Positions 10,791-22,621 of a DNA stretch of 64,000 bases are shown here, piece by piece. This DNA is from Gigaspora rosea (lineage: Eukaryota > Glomeromycota > Glomeromycetes > Diversisporales > Gigasporaceae). The stretch is from NCBI GenBank assembly GCA_003550325.1, contig QKWP01000201.1, forward strand, positions 284,133 to 348,132. Reading direction: 5' to 3'. The position numbers and the translations under genes were made by a program. The notes under the pieces are model-generated. The model searched no databases and was not told where the DNA came from. It saw only the letters and a program-made list of their open reading frames with translations. Every line of letters begins with the position of its first letter. Within the stretch, counting starts at the first letter, position 1.

Positions 10791-12565
10791 TTGACTAAAG
10801 CTCTTGTTAAGTTTCTTATCCAGGATGCACAACCAATTAGTCTTGCAGTTAGCCCTAATTTTTGTGAGTTCATAAAGGAATTAGATCCAATGTTTAGTTT
10901 ACCTAATGAAAAACGTGTAAAACAAATAATTCATATATTATATAATAAGTTTTTTGAGATTATGCAAAAAAAACTCAAAGATTCTATAACATATTGTTCA
11001 CTAACTACTGATTTGTGGACATCTTGTAACAGACAAAAGTATCTTGGTATTACCTGCTCATGGCTAAATTCCAGTTTCAAAATTCATGAAGTATTGCTTT
11101 TTCTTACATATGTTAGGTACTCTCAGACTGCTGATGTTATTAAAGAAAAGTTAGAAGAAACAATTGAAGCATGGGGTCTTACAGAAAAGTATATTCAATT
11201 ACGACTGATAATGGGGCCAATATGAAGCAGCAATTAAGAAACTGAATAATATTGTATGAATCCCCTGTTCAGCTCATACATTACAACTTATTGTTGGAAA
11301 AGGTTTGATGCCTGTTGAAGCACTTGTAGCACAGGCCAAGCGCTTAATCAACTTTTTTATAGCACCAAAGCAAAGTGAACGACTTGAAGATGCTCAAAAA
11401 ATGCTTAGACTTCAGAATAATAATGTACTGTATATGTAATTTTTAATAAAAATAATTAGAATATATAATATATAGATGTTTAATAACTAAATTATTTATT
11501 ATCATGATAATTACCAAAACTTCAACATACCTTCATGCAAAAATGGATATATTAACACATTGGAATTCATCCTTTCTTGCTTGGAAACAACTTCTACTTA
11601 TTAAAGATGCCATCAACATTGTCTTGCAACATTAACTGTTTCAAATGCACTTGAAGCACGGAAAGATTCAAAAAGATTAAAAGAAATACAATTAATTGAA
11701 AATGAGTGGGATTTGATGCAAGATATTGTTAATATTTTGGGACCTTTTTTTGAAGTTACAGAAGTACTTGGTAGCTCCGAATATGCTACATTTTCATATA
11801 TGATTCCCTCAATTTTAGGATTGATGGAAAATTTAGATTGCTCTATGGAATATTTAGATGAATTGGATTATGTAAATTTTGAAATAATTGACTTAGTATT
11901 CAATGATAATGTTGAATTTGTTGATGCACAAGAAGAGGATGAAGGTGGTCCTAAAGATTGAAAAATTAAAATTAATGCGCCTATTGATGTTACTAATATG
12001 CAATACAAAATTAAGAATGCATTATATAATGCACTTCTACACTATTGGGATTTGTCGGATAATGAATTATTTCTTGCATGCCTTCTGGATCTGAGGTTTA
12101 AAAAATTAAAATTTGCAACATCAACCCAACAACCAAACCAAAACTCCAAGCTAAAGCTGCCCTTCAAGAAAAATATAATAATATTAAATCACTTCATCAA
12201 TCTTCATTAACCTCAATAAACTAGTCTTTAGATGTTTGTGAAGAACAACCTTTAGCTGAAAATAGTCGACGCCAAATTTATCAAAAAACATTCATCAAAC
12301 AAATCAATTTTTACACAAAATACCATCAATGAGCCAAATGATGAAATTAGTCGTTGCCTTTCTTTGCCTGAAGTTTCTTACCATTATAATCCTTGTCACT
12401 GGTGGAATGCTCAAAAATCTTCTTTTCTGCTCTTAAGTGAACTTGCAAGACAGTATCTTGCTATACCGCGACCTCAACTCCAAGTGCGACTTTTTAGTGA
12501 AGCAAGCAACATAATGACTGTAAGAAGAACCATGCTAAAGCCAAAATTATTTGAATGAATGTTAT

Positions 12566-13193
12566 GGTCCGGTGCAAAAAGGTTCATACCTCAAATAGTT
12601 AATAGTAAACTTTTTATTCTACAAAATAATTTTTAATATTTTTAATTTATTAAAAGTGACTAGTATTCAGATTATTAAAAATATAAAATTTTTAATAACT
12701 TTTTTGATAAAATAAAAAGTTTTAATTATGCTAACTTTCTTAAAAAATCAATTGTAAAATTTACTATATAAATTTAATAGTAATTTTTATATATTTTATA
12801 TAGTAAAAAAATATAATTACTTGACTTTAATGACCAATTTTTTAACAACTAGTGATCCAATTTTGCTCAAATTTTAACTGTATGTTTATTATATGCACAC
12901 TAATGCACTTGCATAATACAAACTTATAAAACCTCATACTTTTTGCAAAAATGGTTAAAATAGATTTTTTTCTAAAAAAATTTTTTTTTTTTTTTTACTC
13001 AATTCAAAAAGTTATATATAATGAATAGTTAAAATAAAACTATATTATTATAATAAAAATTATACAAAAAGATAAATTATAACCTACTTTATTTTATATA
13101 AAAAAATTAGAAACATTTAATTATAATTTATTAAACTATTTAAGTACAAAAATTAATTTCATTTTTGAGGTATGAACCTTTTCGCTCCGGACT
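12566..13193. mobile_element. 628-bp MITE inserted in the hAT transposase C-terminus
   Basis: The TIRs are GGTCCGGTGCAAAAAGG at the left and the inverse of AGTCCGGAGCGAAAAGG at the right, extending through TTCATACCTCAAA. TTAT flanks both ends (12562-12565, 13194-13197). Removing the element and one TTAT rejoins the transposase C-terminal codons in frame, which fixes the insertion site precisely. Non-coding. Confidence 0.88.
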
Positions 13194-14256
13194 TTATTTT
13201 TGAAACGAAACTGTGATGAACTTGAGAATATTTATGATTCAATTGTATAAATTTGAATTTTTTTTATTTTTTTGAAAAGTTTGACTTTTTTTTTAAATAT
13301 TATTATCTTTATTGTTTTTTTATCTTTTTTTTTCTTTTCCTTTTTTATTTTTTTTCGCTATCATAATAACGGATATGAAATGTAAATTTTTATATTATTC
13401 TATCTCTGTCACTTCCTCTTTGTAATTGATAGCTTAAAACGCATAATTGTTTAACCTAAAAGAATTATTAAATTTAAAAATCAATTTTATTAAATAAAAA
13501 TAGAATATATATATATAACAGCTCAGTATATATAAAAAAAATGTAGATGATTGTTTTAACCTCTTATTTTGTTTAATCTTTAATACGAACCTTTAATTTT
13601 AAGAATGACCAAATAAATTTAATATCCGAAAAAACGATTTCTATCAGATACAAAAAATTTTAGATTGGAAATTTAGATTTATACTTATCTTTAAGGAAGC
13701 TTCAAACAGGACCTAGCCTTATCGAATAACGATTACATGAACTTTGGTTTTAATTTTCTAGCATACTAGGAACAGAATTGTTGAGATCCCAAAACTTGCA
13801 AGTAAAGTAAAGGTCTATTAGAGACAAAAAGGAATTGCTAGTACTGTATAATATTTATAAGTTCTATAATTTAGCAATTCCAACAAGTCGAAAATAAAAT
13901 ATGCGCGTACTGTACATATGTACGTAACTAACTGCTAAAGAAGTATGTCGACGTTGATCGAATATCATCGAATATTATCGAATATATCTGATATTTATTT
14001 GGATTTTTTATCAGTTATTTGAATATAAGTTGATCGATCAAGTGAATATCCGAATTGCCATTTTTTTGACCGGATCAGACCTCTATATACTAGTAATGAA
14101 TTGTATATAATAAGTTGTATATATGTACATATATATGTAGAATTCATGAATGTGTTGCCATATTAGGTAGTATGTTGTCATATAAATAATATTAAATATT
14201 TGTTATTTTTATAAGTTAAAAGATCAGAGAAATTTGTACATTTTTTTTAAGATTGC

Positions 14257-15393
14257 TTAATTTATGATCCGCCTAAGAACCAGTGAAATAACTAGTAAAT
14301 TGTAGAAAAATTTACTATTTTTTATTGTCTTTTTTGGAAACTGGAGTTTCCCAAAGGACAACCTGATTTTTTGCTAAGTAATCATCTCTTTTAAATTAAA
14401 TAAAAATTGTAGAGAAGAAAATTCCAGTCATAATGGCAGTTAAATCATTAAAATTGGCACAGTAGATTACAAAATATGAGCATTTTTGTCTTTGTGAATA
14501 TATGGTGTAAACAAAAAAGTAAGGGAAGTGCATAAATCATATAATTTCCTAGGGGGGTCCGCCATCTATCACGTCCTATATATATATAGTCTAAATAGCC
14601 AATGATATTGAAGTGTTCGTCAAATATATTTTTTTAAAAAATTTTATTTTTCCATCGAAAGTAAAAATCAAAAGTCAATTAATAAAAAGTTCTTCAATAC
14701 TTTGAAAATTTTGTGGTAAGTGTATTTTGATCTGCTGAATAAGGTTACTTAATCGATTTTTTTCGATTTGCTTAGTAAAATTTAGAATTTACTATGTATC
14801 AATATTTGTCAATTGTGGGGCGAATATATTTCTTTAAAAAATTATAATTTTTCTGTCGAACGTAAAAATCAAAAGTCAATTAATAAAAAATTCTCAAATA
14901 CTTATGAAAATTTTGTGGTAAGTGTATTTGATCTGCTAAATAAGGTTACTTAATCGATTTATTTCGATTTACTTAGTAAAATTAATACTTTACTATGTAG
15001 CGACTTTTGTCGATTATAGGGTAACTTATTTTCATGTCAAAGACGGTTTTGAATTTTTTTTAAATATACTAAAATTTGATTGGTCAATAGTCCTATCACT
15101 AGGGGATCAGGACCTATATAAACCCTAATCACGTAATTTACTGCATTTCCCTAAACATATAATCATGAAGACAAAAATGCTCATATTACATGACCTACTG
15201 AGCTAACTGCCATTATAACCAAAATTTTTATTTCTACAACTTTTGCTTAATGTAAAAGAGATATTAACTTAGTAGAAAATTGGTTTGTCCTTTGGGAAAC
15301 TCCAGATTCCAAAAAAGGCAAAAAATACATAGTAAACATATCTCCACTGTTTACTATATTTTTTCACTGGTTTTTAGGTAAATCACGAATTAA
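14257..15393. mobile_element. 1.14-kb imperfect foldback with internal direct repeat
   Basis: The two halves are inverted copies: CCTAARAACCAGTGAA at 14270 and 15360, GGARACTSSAGTTTCCCAAAGGACAA near 14335 and 15280, and AAAATATGAGCATTTTTGTC near 14470 and 15170. TTAA lies at both outer edges. The centre holds two direct copies of about 210 bp (14605-14810, 14815-15015; both contain AAAATCAAAAGTCAATTAAT). A GGGGGGTCCGCCATCTATCA end near 14552 suggests a second element nested inside. No coding sequence. Confidence 0.75.
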
Positions 15394-15472
15394 ACATATA
15401 AATAGATCATATGACTTTTAATTATGTTATAATAAAATTATAATCATATTGATTATATGACAAATAATCATA

Positions 15473-15841
15473 TGGGGTCTGTGTCTTGAAAATAACCCTA
15501 TGGCACTAGAAATTTTTTTTGAGTAAATAGTGAATAAAGATTGTATAACCAAAACAACCCAAATTTGATTTTCCGCTAATTTTAGATATGATCTTTGCAA
15601 ATTTTTTTTGTTAATGGATAAACCCGTTCAAAATTGATGGTAAAATATTTATCCGCTATGTCAATCATTTCTATTCTATATTCAAAAAATCTTCTGTACT
15701 TCCATAACTCATTTTTAATATTAAGTTAACCGGTTATAATATTTGCACGAAATGAACTTTGTCTTTTATAAATTAAGATTTAACAAAAATCTCAATTTTG
15801 GTTTGGGGGCCTCAGAACCCTATTTTCAAGGCACAGACCCA
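15473..15841. mobile_element. 369-bp MITE, TGGGTCTGTG ends, TA target site
   Basis: The left end TGGGGTCTGTGTCTTGAAAA and the right end reverse complement TGGGTCTGTGCCTTGAAAAT match with one indel and one mismatch. TA flanks both sides (15471-15472, 15842-15843). Non-coding. Confidence 0.8.
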
Positions 15842-15986
15842 TATATTATATAATTTTAATCATATGATTTATAATTTAACAACTATATGATTATGATCAT
15901 TTAAAAAAATTTATATAACATATAAATAGACCAACACTGTATTCAATTATTCTTAGTAATATAAAGTTTGTTTACACTATATATAA

Positions 15987-16215
15987 TGTCACAGCTGATG
16001 CTGAAGTTGGCTGATGCTGAAGCTCAGGGGTCTCAATTGAAAACTATAAGCCCTGCTAAAATCTACATATACTCTATAAATATAAAATCCATACCCAAAC
16101 CCTACCCTAACCCTATAAGACAAAAGCGAAAAAAACATCCAAAAAAAAATTTAAAATTTTATATCAAAATAGGTTAAAGCTTCAGCATCAGCCAACTTCA
16201 GCATCAGCTATGACA
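15987..16215. mobile_element. 229-bp MITE (TGTCAC...GTGACA family), copy 1
   Basis: The ends are TGTCACAGCTGATGCTGAAG and its near-inverse. A 5-bp duplication TATAA flanks the element (15982-15986, 16216-16220). The interior carries CCCTACCCTAACCC, which is telomere-like. A close copy sits at 33516-33746 and a diverged one at about 17847-18005. Confidence 0.88.
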
Positions 16216-16423
16216 TATAATATCCAATATACTGGTTTCATTTTATAAGTATTAATGCTTTTATTGTGATAATAATATTATAATTAGTTGTTTAAATATA
16301 AATTTTCTTCTAGAAGTAAAGCATAATTGTTTTTAAAAAGAAAAATTATTATTGTCATGACTGATATAGTAATAGGAAAAGTGCACATTTTATAATAATA
16401 TGCATATGAATGCACATTAATGT

Positions 16424-16709
16424 TAGGGTTCTGCAATTTGATTTGATCTTCAAATATTTGAATCAAATATTTGATCAAATTCAAATTCAAATTTGACTAT
16501 ATTTGATTTGATCAAATTCAAATATGGTCAAATTTGATTTGATTTGACAAATATTTGATTTGATTTGAAAATTACTATTAAAAACTCAAATTTAAATCAA
16601 ATTCAAATTCAAATATTTAAATCAAATCAAATTCAAATCAGGGTCAATTTGATTTGATCAAATTCAAATTGACTTAATATTTGATTTGATTTGAATTTGA
16701 GGAACCCTA
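16424..16709. mobile_element. 286-bp hAT-type MITE (TAGGGTTCY family), palindromic interior
   Basis: The ends are TAGGGTTC and its inverse. Flanks ATTAATGT (16416-16423) and ATTAATAT (16710-16717) are an 8-bp duplication with one difference. The interior is built from permutations of ATTTGATTTGA/TCAAATATTTGA. It sits inside a larger palindromic context (GCACATTTTATA...ATGCATAT on both sides). Same family as 23636-23839. Confidence 0.75.
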
Positions 16710-17005
16710 ATTAATATGCATATTATATAAAATGTGCATGATATTGCATGTTATAAGTTTTTGGAATTTATATTTCGCTTCAGAAAATATTGGATATATA
16801 CTCAAATTTTTACACTGATCTTTATATTCATTTATTTTCTTTTCAGAATATTCAAGCTTATTTATTTATATTTCTTAATTCAACCTTATAATATGCTCTT
16901 TGGCCTAAATTATATATACTTTAATTTTCTATATATAATATAGATGGGTAAAATGCACATGATTCCAAAACATGCACATAAATACATATTAATGTGCATG
17001 ATTAA

Positions 17006-17777
17006 GGGTAGGGTATCTTATGTGATCTACGANCTTATGTGATCTATGATATAGCAAAATAATGGTATAACTGCAAGTTGTAGATCACTGATGTACAAAA
17101 CTAAAAATAGATTTTGTCCAATCAAAATAATTTATATTTACTAAGATATGTACATACAAAAACTAAATATCTTCGAAGTTATAACCATTTTTTTTATTTT
17201 AATTAATATAATACTAAATAATTATATTAATAAAATGTTTTGCAAAATTATTACAAGCATTACAATCAAAAATTTTAGCTTTTTTCGACTATCTAAATAG
17301 ACTATCTACCATGTTTTAATATGGCTACAATATACCATATAATCTATAAATAGATTATTAATAACTATATTTTTCACAAAGAGTCACTAGTAAACTTTCA
17401 AAAATTCGTTAACACCACGACTTTTTGCAACATAATTAAGTGTAAACAAGCTATCGAAGTTTTTATCTGTAAAATTTAAAGAAAATTATTTATTTTTTAA
17501 AAAAGTTTGCTTGAGATGCACATTTTTAAGGCTGGATTAGCAAAGTTAACTTTGCCTTATTCCTAAATAAACTCTTTTTTAACCAACTTGCTAATAGAAA
17601 ACAACTTACTGTTGAGTGCACGAGCCTTTGAACGATCAAAAAACAGTTTTTTTTGTTGACATTAAACCATTGCGAAAAATTTTAAAGATCACAAGTTTGT
17701 GTGATCTTTTATAAGGGCTGAGTTCCATGATCTGCATGAAATTATATATGTATAATGTGACCTAAGATACCCTACCC
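17006..17777. mobile_element. 772-bp element flanked by TTAA
   Basis: GGGTAGGGTATCTTA at the left is matched in inverse at the right, and TTAA lies on both sides (17002-17005, 17778-17781). TTAA duplication is the piggyBac signature, but the ends are not typical of that family and no transposase is visible, so the assignment is weak. An ambiguous base N occurs at 17033. Confidence 0.5.
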
Positions 17778-18714
17778 TTAAGGAATCATGCGCCTGCATG
17801 AAACCTATCTCTAGACTAACATACTGATACTGGAATCTAGGGTCATGATTTGAAAATATGAGCTCTGCCAAAATCTACACATACTTTTTAGCTATTAATT
17901 CTAACTCTAAGCCCTAACCCAATTTTTAAAAAAAAACAGAAAAACCCCCAGAAATTTTAAAAATTTGTGTCAAAATAGGTTCAAATTTCAGCATCAGCTG
18001 TAACAATTATTAAATTTGGTTGTATGTACACAGTTCTGCAATAAATTACTAAATTGATTCTTTTTTTCTTAATAAGTAGCTATGTGATATTGTTATACAT
18101 AACTGGAAACAGAATATATAACCTCAGATTTACGAATAAAGTAAATTGGATATTAATTGTCACAGATCATAGTTTAAAATGAAATCTATATTTTCTACTT
18201 AACCTGCTAGCCTTCTAAAACCCACTAATACTTGTTTATTATAATTTTTTTTAAAACTAACCCTAACTCTAAACCCCTAACTCTAAAAAATGCATCATTA
18301 GTTTTCAAGATTTTATACTATAACAGATAATTTCATTTTAATCTGGATTTCATTATAATCTGCCACATTAATTAACAAAGATATACAAGAAGCAATATTA
18401 AGCAATTATGAAACAATTCATATGAATAGAAAAAAACAGATAAGGGATCTATTATTACTAGAACACTATATACTAATTCTATACTGTTATAATTTGTGAA
18501 TGCAAATAGTTTTTATGCTTTACAAATAACCGGGATGCAAATAAAATAAAAATAGTTAATAATTATGAACTAACCTAACCTAAATAAATAAATATTTTTA
18601 AAACTTAAAATTAACGTGAATAAGGGGTTTTAGAATTACAATTTGTAAAATTAGTGATGTAAAAATCTTATTTATTTTTTAATTAAAATTTGAATAATTA
18701 TTTTATGGGTTTAC
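17778..18714. other. Repeat debris with telomere-like runs
   Basis: No gene. About 17847-18005 is a diverged copy of the 229-bp MITE family (shared TCAAAATAGGTTCAAA and TTCAGCATCAGC). CTAACCCTAACTCTAAACCCC near 18258 is telomere-like. The remainder is AT-rich. Confidence 0.5.
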
Positions 18715-19047
18715 TAAATCACACCACTGGTTTTCAACACCACAATGTTTTTCACCAATCAAATTTTTTAAATGCAGTGTAATGTAAAGATCAGGTGTAA
18801 CATAAAACTTTTGTTGTTTTGCTTTTTTTAAAAAATACCTTCTAACTCAAAATTTTATCTATGAAACCACCTTTTTTTTTTAAAAAAAAACACACTTGTG
18901 AAATTTTACTATATACTATGCCTCACCTAACCCTAACTATTATCTCTAACTTAACATTTATCAACTTTAACTTTTGTTTATTTTTTTTTTGATATTGATC
19001 ATCATGTTACACCGCATACTGGTGTTTAACACCACTGGTTTGATTTA
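18715..19047. mobile_element. 333-bp MITE with imperfect TIRs
   Basis: The left end TAAATCACACCACTGGTTTT and the right end reverse complement TAAATCAAACCAGTGGTGTT are imperfect inverted repeats. The interior has a GTGTAAYATR motif near both ends and a CCTAACCCTAAC run near 18927. No certain TSD. Confidence 0.55.
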
Positions 19048-19197
19048 TAATTACTGTTATTTTATTGTTAATCGATACTATTAATATCGTTTTATGCTTA
19101 ATATACCTAAAATTTCACATCAACAATATTAAATTAAACAAATAATCTTTTAAATACATTTATAAATGAATATCAACTAGCACGAATAAGTTTATTA

Positions 19198-19295
19198 CTA
19201 AAGATCTGAATAAAGAAATTGATAAACTATTGGAATTAATACAAACAATAGGCTGGATTGATGTCTTACTATATGTGAAAGAACAATTAAACTAA
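19198..19295 (+). CDS. Possible C-terminal exon fragment
   Basis: The frame reads TKDLNKEIDKLLELIQTIGW and continues about 12 residues to a TAA at 19293. It is an amphipathic helix-like segment out of keeping with the surrounding low-complexity DNA, but no start or upstream exon is seen. It may be a leftover of a transposon or host gene. Confidence 0.2.
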
Positions 19296-19375
19296 TAATT
19301 TTTTTTAAGTTCTTTTTTTAATTATTATGATTATAAATATTTTAATATCTAAGATAATATTTGTTAACTATATAA

Positions 19376-19905
19376 AAAATATCTAAGCAAATGTTTAATA
19401 AGTTATAAAAAATAATTTAAGCAAAAGTTTAATAAGTTATATAAAAAATAATTTAAGCAAAGTTTAGTAATTAATATATAAAAAAATAATTTAAGTGAAG
19501 GTTTAGTAAGCTAAATAAGAGAATAATTAGTAATTTGAGTAAAGGTTTAGTAAGTAATTTAAACAAAAGTTTAGTAAATAATTTGTGCAAAAGTTTAGTA
19601 AATTATATAGAAAAATAATTTAAGTAAAGGTTTAATAAATAATTTGAGTAAAGGTTCAGTAAGTAATTTGAGCAAAGGTTCAGCAAGTTATAAAAAAAAA
19701 CAATTTAAGTGAATATTTAATAAGCAATTTGAGCAAAGGTTCAGTAAGTAATTTGAGCAAATATTTAGTAAGTAATTTGAGTAAAAGTTTTTATACACAT
19801 GTATAAAAAAGTAATTTGAACAAATGTTTAATAAGTAATTTGAGCAAAGGTACAGTAAGTAATTTTTGGGCAAAGGTTCAGTATATTTATTTGAGCAAAA
19901 GTTTT
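19376..19905. repeat. Degenerate minisatellite, about 20-40-bp unit
   Basis: GTAATTTGAGCAAAGGTTTA-like units repeat about twenty times with variable spacers (AGTTATATAAAAAATAATTT). The minus strand gives a spurious open frame of NICSNYLL repeats. Confidence 0.8.
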
Positions 19906-21199
19906 ATTATTTGCTCTTTTGTTATTATTAAATAATTGCATAATAAAAATTTTTTTTTACTTATTTCATCAGATAGGAGTCTCTAAACTCAAAATATATT
20001 TCTGAAATATGCTATTTTTTTTTTAATTCTGAAAACCCTTAATAAAATGAATTATATAGTATTAGTAACTTAATTTAAATATTTAAATTAATGGAAAAAA
20101 TATTCTTACTGTATACTCATAAATTAACATAAATAAAATTTAAATATTTATTTTAATAGAAATTTTTTATATTTACTAATCGAAATTAAAGTAATTACTT
20201 ATTGTATAACCAATTTTAAATACTTCAATTAATAAAGTTTTTAATACTTGCTAAATGCTATTAATAAAATTGAATAAAAATTATTTCTAATAAACATTTT
20301 TTTTATATTTGCTGTGCTATAAAGTAAATAAAATTAAATATATAGGTTATTTCATGAAAAATTGTACATCAATTTGATTTTTTTAAATATTGTTATAGCA
20401 AAATAGTTTTTTTATATGCTGCAAAAAATTTTAAATCAAATATTTTATAATCTTAATAATATAAGCCAATTACTATTTATATACTAGTACGGTATATAAA
20501 TACTGGTACATATGATAACTCAAAATTTTGCTTATCATATTTACGTGAAATAACATGCACCATTAAGGATATACACATTATTTTGTGTATGCGCATAAAT
20601 ATTATTTTAGGGTAAAGGTCTAATTGGATTTTCAAAATAATACCCATGTGCATTATATATGTATACTACTTGTATACTGGTAATTCTTAATTTTATATAC
20701 AAGCTTTTTAATCTAAATAGATTTTTAATTCATCTGAATTCATCATTTTACAAAAATTTTACAACTAATTAATTCATCAACAAGTTAATAATCAATAGAT
20801 AGATAACAGATAAGCTATTTTTTAACAACTTATTTAAATAATTTATTACAAAACTTTATTGTAACTAGCATTCCCATATCTAGTGATTTAAGATGGCTAA
20901 GGTAGTTATGGCTAAGCCAGCTTAGCCAGCTAAGCTAGCTGATATAATATAAACAGCTAGCTAATGTGACTAAGATCACATGATTGTAGGTGAATCAAAT
21001 TGAAGATTGTACATAAAAATTAATATGTTAATTTATTTTTTCATCTTATCAATTTCTCTAAAAGAATTGTTATTAAAAGTATAATTGTTAGTTCATCTCA
21101 TCTTTTACATAAATATATTTTCCAGAATTGTTTTTGCTAGTATTTTCAGATATGACAAAGAAAATTGGATAATCGTCTACTCTGGGTAGTCGAATTAGA
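19906..21199. other. AT-rich spacer
   Basis: No gene, RNA or well-bounded element. A short palindromic cluster of GGCTAAG/AGCTAGCT occurs at about 20893-20960, and an inverted-repeat-like TACTGG pair lies near 20500 and 20680. Confidence 0.45.
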
Positions 21200-21201
21200 T
21201 A

Positions 21202-21514
21202 CAGTCAGACTTCCAAAATGCAACCTCCATAAATGCAATACCTCTCTAAATGCACATTTTTTTCATAAGATGTTATTAGTGCTAAATACACATTCTCTTA
21301 AATAACATTTTATATTATATTAATCTCTCTAAATGCATATATCCAATCAAATTTTAGTATTTAAGATAGGATATACAGATTTTAGTAGAAGTTATACAAA
21401 CTTGATGATCAAATTGTTAAGGCTGCAATTTAATTGGTTTTCTCTAAATACAAACCTTCCTAAATGCATGTTGTAAGCTTGGTTCTACGAGTTGTATTTA
21501 TGGAGGTTTGACTA
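21202..21514. mobile_element. 313-bp MITE, pogo-like ends, TA target site
   Basis: The left end is CAGTCAGACTTCC, followed by CAACCTCCATAAATGCAA; the right end is TTGTATTTATGGAGGTTTGACTA. TA flanks both sides (21200-21201, 21515-21516). Internal repeats of TCTCTAAATGCA occur. Related in type to 4847-5029. Confidence 0.7.
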
Positions 21515-21516
21515 TA

Positions 21517-22485
21517 TATCAATATCTAATATGTTAAAGTATTTTTTATTTTTATAGCAATTAAAAAACAATTAAAAATTTCTACTATTACATAAAAAAA
21601 AACTACAAAGCACAACTCTAATTAGTGAATAATATAATAGCAGTGCTTGCTATAGTTAAGTTTTATATATATTACTTTATAATTATAGACTTACGGGTAT
21701 AGTGTAATACAATATAAATATAATAGCAAATTATTTGTTGTATATACAAAAATCATAAGTTTATATAAATAAGTTATAATAATTTTAAAAATTAAATTAG
21801 TTGAAAACAATATAAAAAATTGATTTTTAATCTTTTGTAAATATAAGCAAGAATATTTCAATATATTTTCAATTTTTCAATCCTATAAAATTTGTGAGGA
21901 GTTGTTAATATTTATGAGAAGATCTACAAAATCATGAATTCTGATTGGTTAGAATTAATATAAATCATATGATATCATATGATCTGCATAATTTGTGATG
22001 TGATTACTATTAAAAATAATCTATATTATACTCTACTCTTAAGAAATAAACTAGCTAACATTATATTTGGCCAGCACATATGTGCAGTACCTTCTTTGAG
22101 GAAGAAATTAATGAGAAGTTTGTATAAAAAGAAGAGCCCACAAAAAAGAAAAGTAAAAACTAATATAAGTATAACCAAAGATTAAAGGTTAACTGTATTG
22201 TATTGTGATACCCAAGCAGAGTTTAAAATTGGTTTGTACAAGATGCACATGTGCAAGTACATTTTTTTTTGTGCATAAAAATCTAGATAAGTAAATGCAC
22301 ATGTGTGTATTTAAAATTAATTTAAATAATTGCACAGAAAAATTATATGCAAAAATATTAAAATTTTTATGCACAAAAATATTGTGCAACAAAATTTTAA
22401 AATTTTAATACACAAAAAATAATTAGCAATTATATTTTATTTTTTTGGAAGCTTTAATATAATCAATAAAATTCAAAAAATATTA
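21517..22485. other. AT-rich spacer with TGCACATGTGCA-type repeats
   Basis: No supported gene. A repeat with GCACATGTGCAAGTA at about 22230-22260 and TTGTGCATAAAAAT variants reappears near 23890-24000. The 68-residue plus frame at 21979 shows no recognisable domain. Confidence 0.4.
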
Positions 22486-22619
22486 CCGTAAACTGCCGTA
22501 TAAACAGCCCGGGTCTGGTACATTCTACCAAAAAAATTAATTAGTAAAAAAAAGAAAATTATTAGTAAAAATGAGAGGGGGGTCTGATATGTGGGGGCTG
22601 TTTATACGGCAGTTTACGG
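22486..22619. mobile_element. 134-bp MITE with 25-bp perfect TIRs
   Basis: CCGTAAACTGCCGTATAAAC and the next five bases are repeated exactly in inverse at the other end. TA lies on both sides (22484-22485, 22620-22621). The short middle is non-coding. The perfect ends suggest recent activity. Confidence 0.88.
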
Positions 22620-22621
22620 TA

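Larger units (their letters stand above)
10090..13250 (+). pseudogene. hAT transposase, decayed and interrupted
   Basis: Domains appear in family order in several frames. A BED-like zinc finger lies at about 10115-10330 (WNYFE, GICQ...C, SNLISHL). The catalytic RNase H-like core spans 10791-11225, with LTTDLWTS and the LGITCSWL strand, followed by TTDNGANM near 11195-11225 and CSAHTLQLIVGKG near 11265. HWNSSFLAWKQ is near 11560 and the helical insertion at 11700-12110. The C-terminal dimerisation block at 12364-12558 contains WWNAQKS, LARQYLAIP and LFSEASN. At least five stops or frameshifts occur, plus a TGA just before the C-terminal ML codons. The last 17 residues (FLKRNCDELENIYDSIV) lie beyond a 628-bp insertion, at about 13198-13250. 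It would cut and paste the 8080-14085 element. Confidence in family is high; it is non-functional. Confidence 0.92.
8080..14085. mobile_element. 6006-bp hAT-superfamily transposon, complete ends, decayed transposase
   Basis: The TIRs are TAGAGGTCTGATCC (8080-8093) and its exact inverse (14072-14085). An identical 8-bp duplication TATACTAG flanks them (8072-8079 and 14086-14093). Eight-bp TSDs and YARNG ends are hAT hallmarks, and a hAT transposase relic lies inside. Subterminal regions at both ends are rich in ATTCGAATA-like motifs (8097-8140, 13955-14000), typical of transposase-binding arrays. Intact ends and TSD suggest fairly late insertion; stops and an internal MITE show it is no longer autonomous. 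Confidence 0.93.

Noticed and set aside
17006..17777. piggyBac transposon
   Set aside because: TTAA flanks fit, but the ends do not resemble piggyBac and no transposase is present; kept only as an unclassified element.
19688..19873. 61-codon minus-strand frame with NICSNYLL repeats
   Set aside because: Translation of a degenerate minisatellite.
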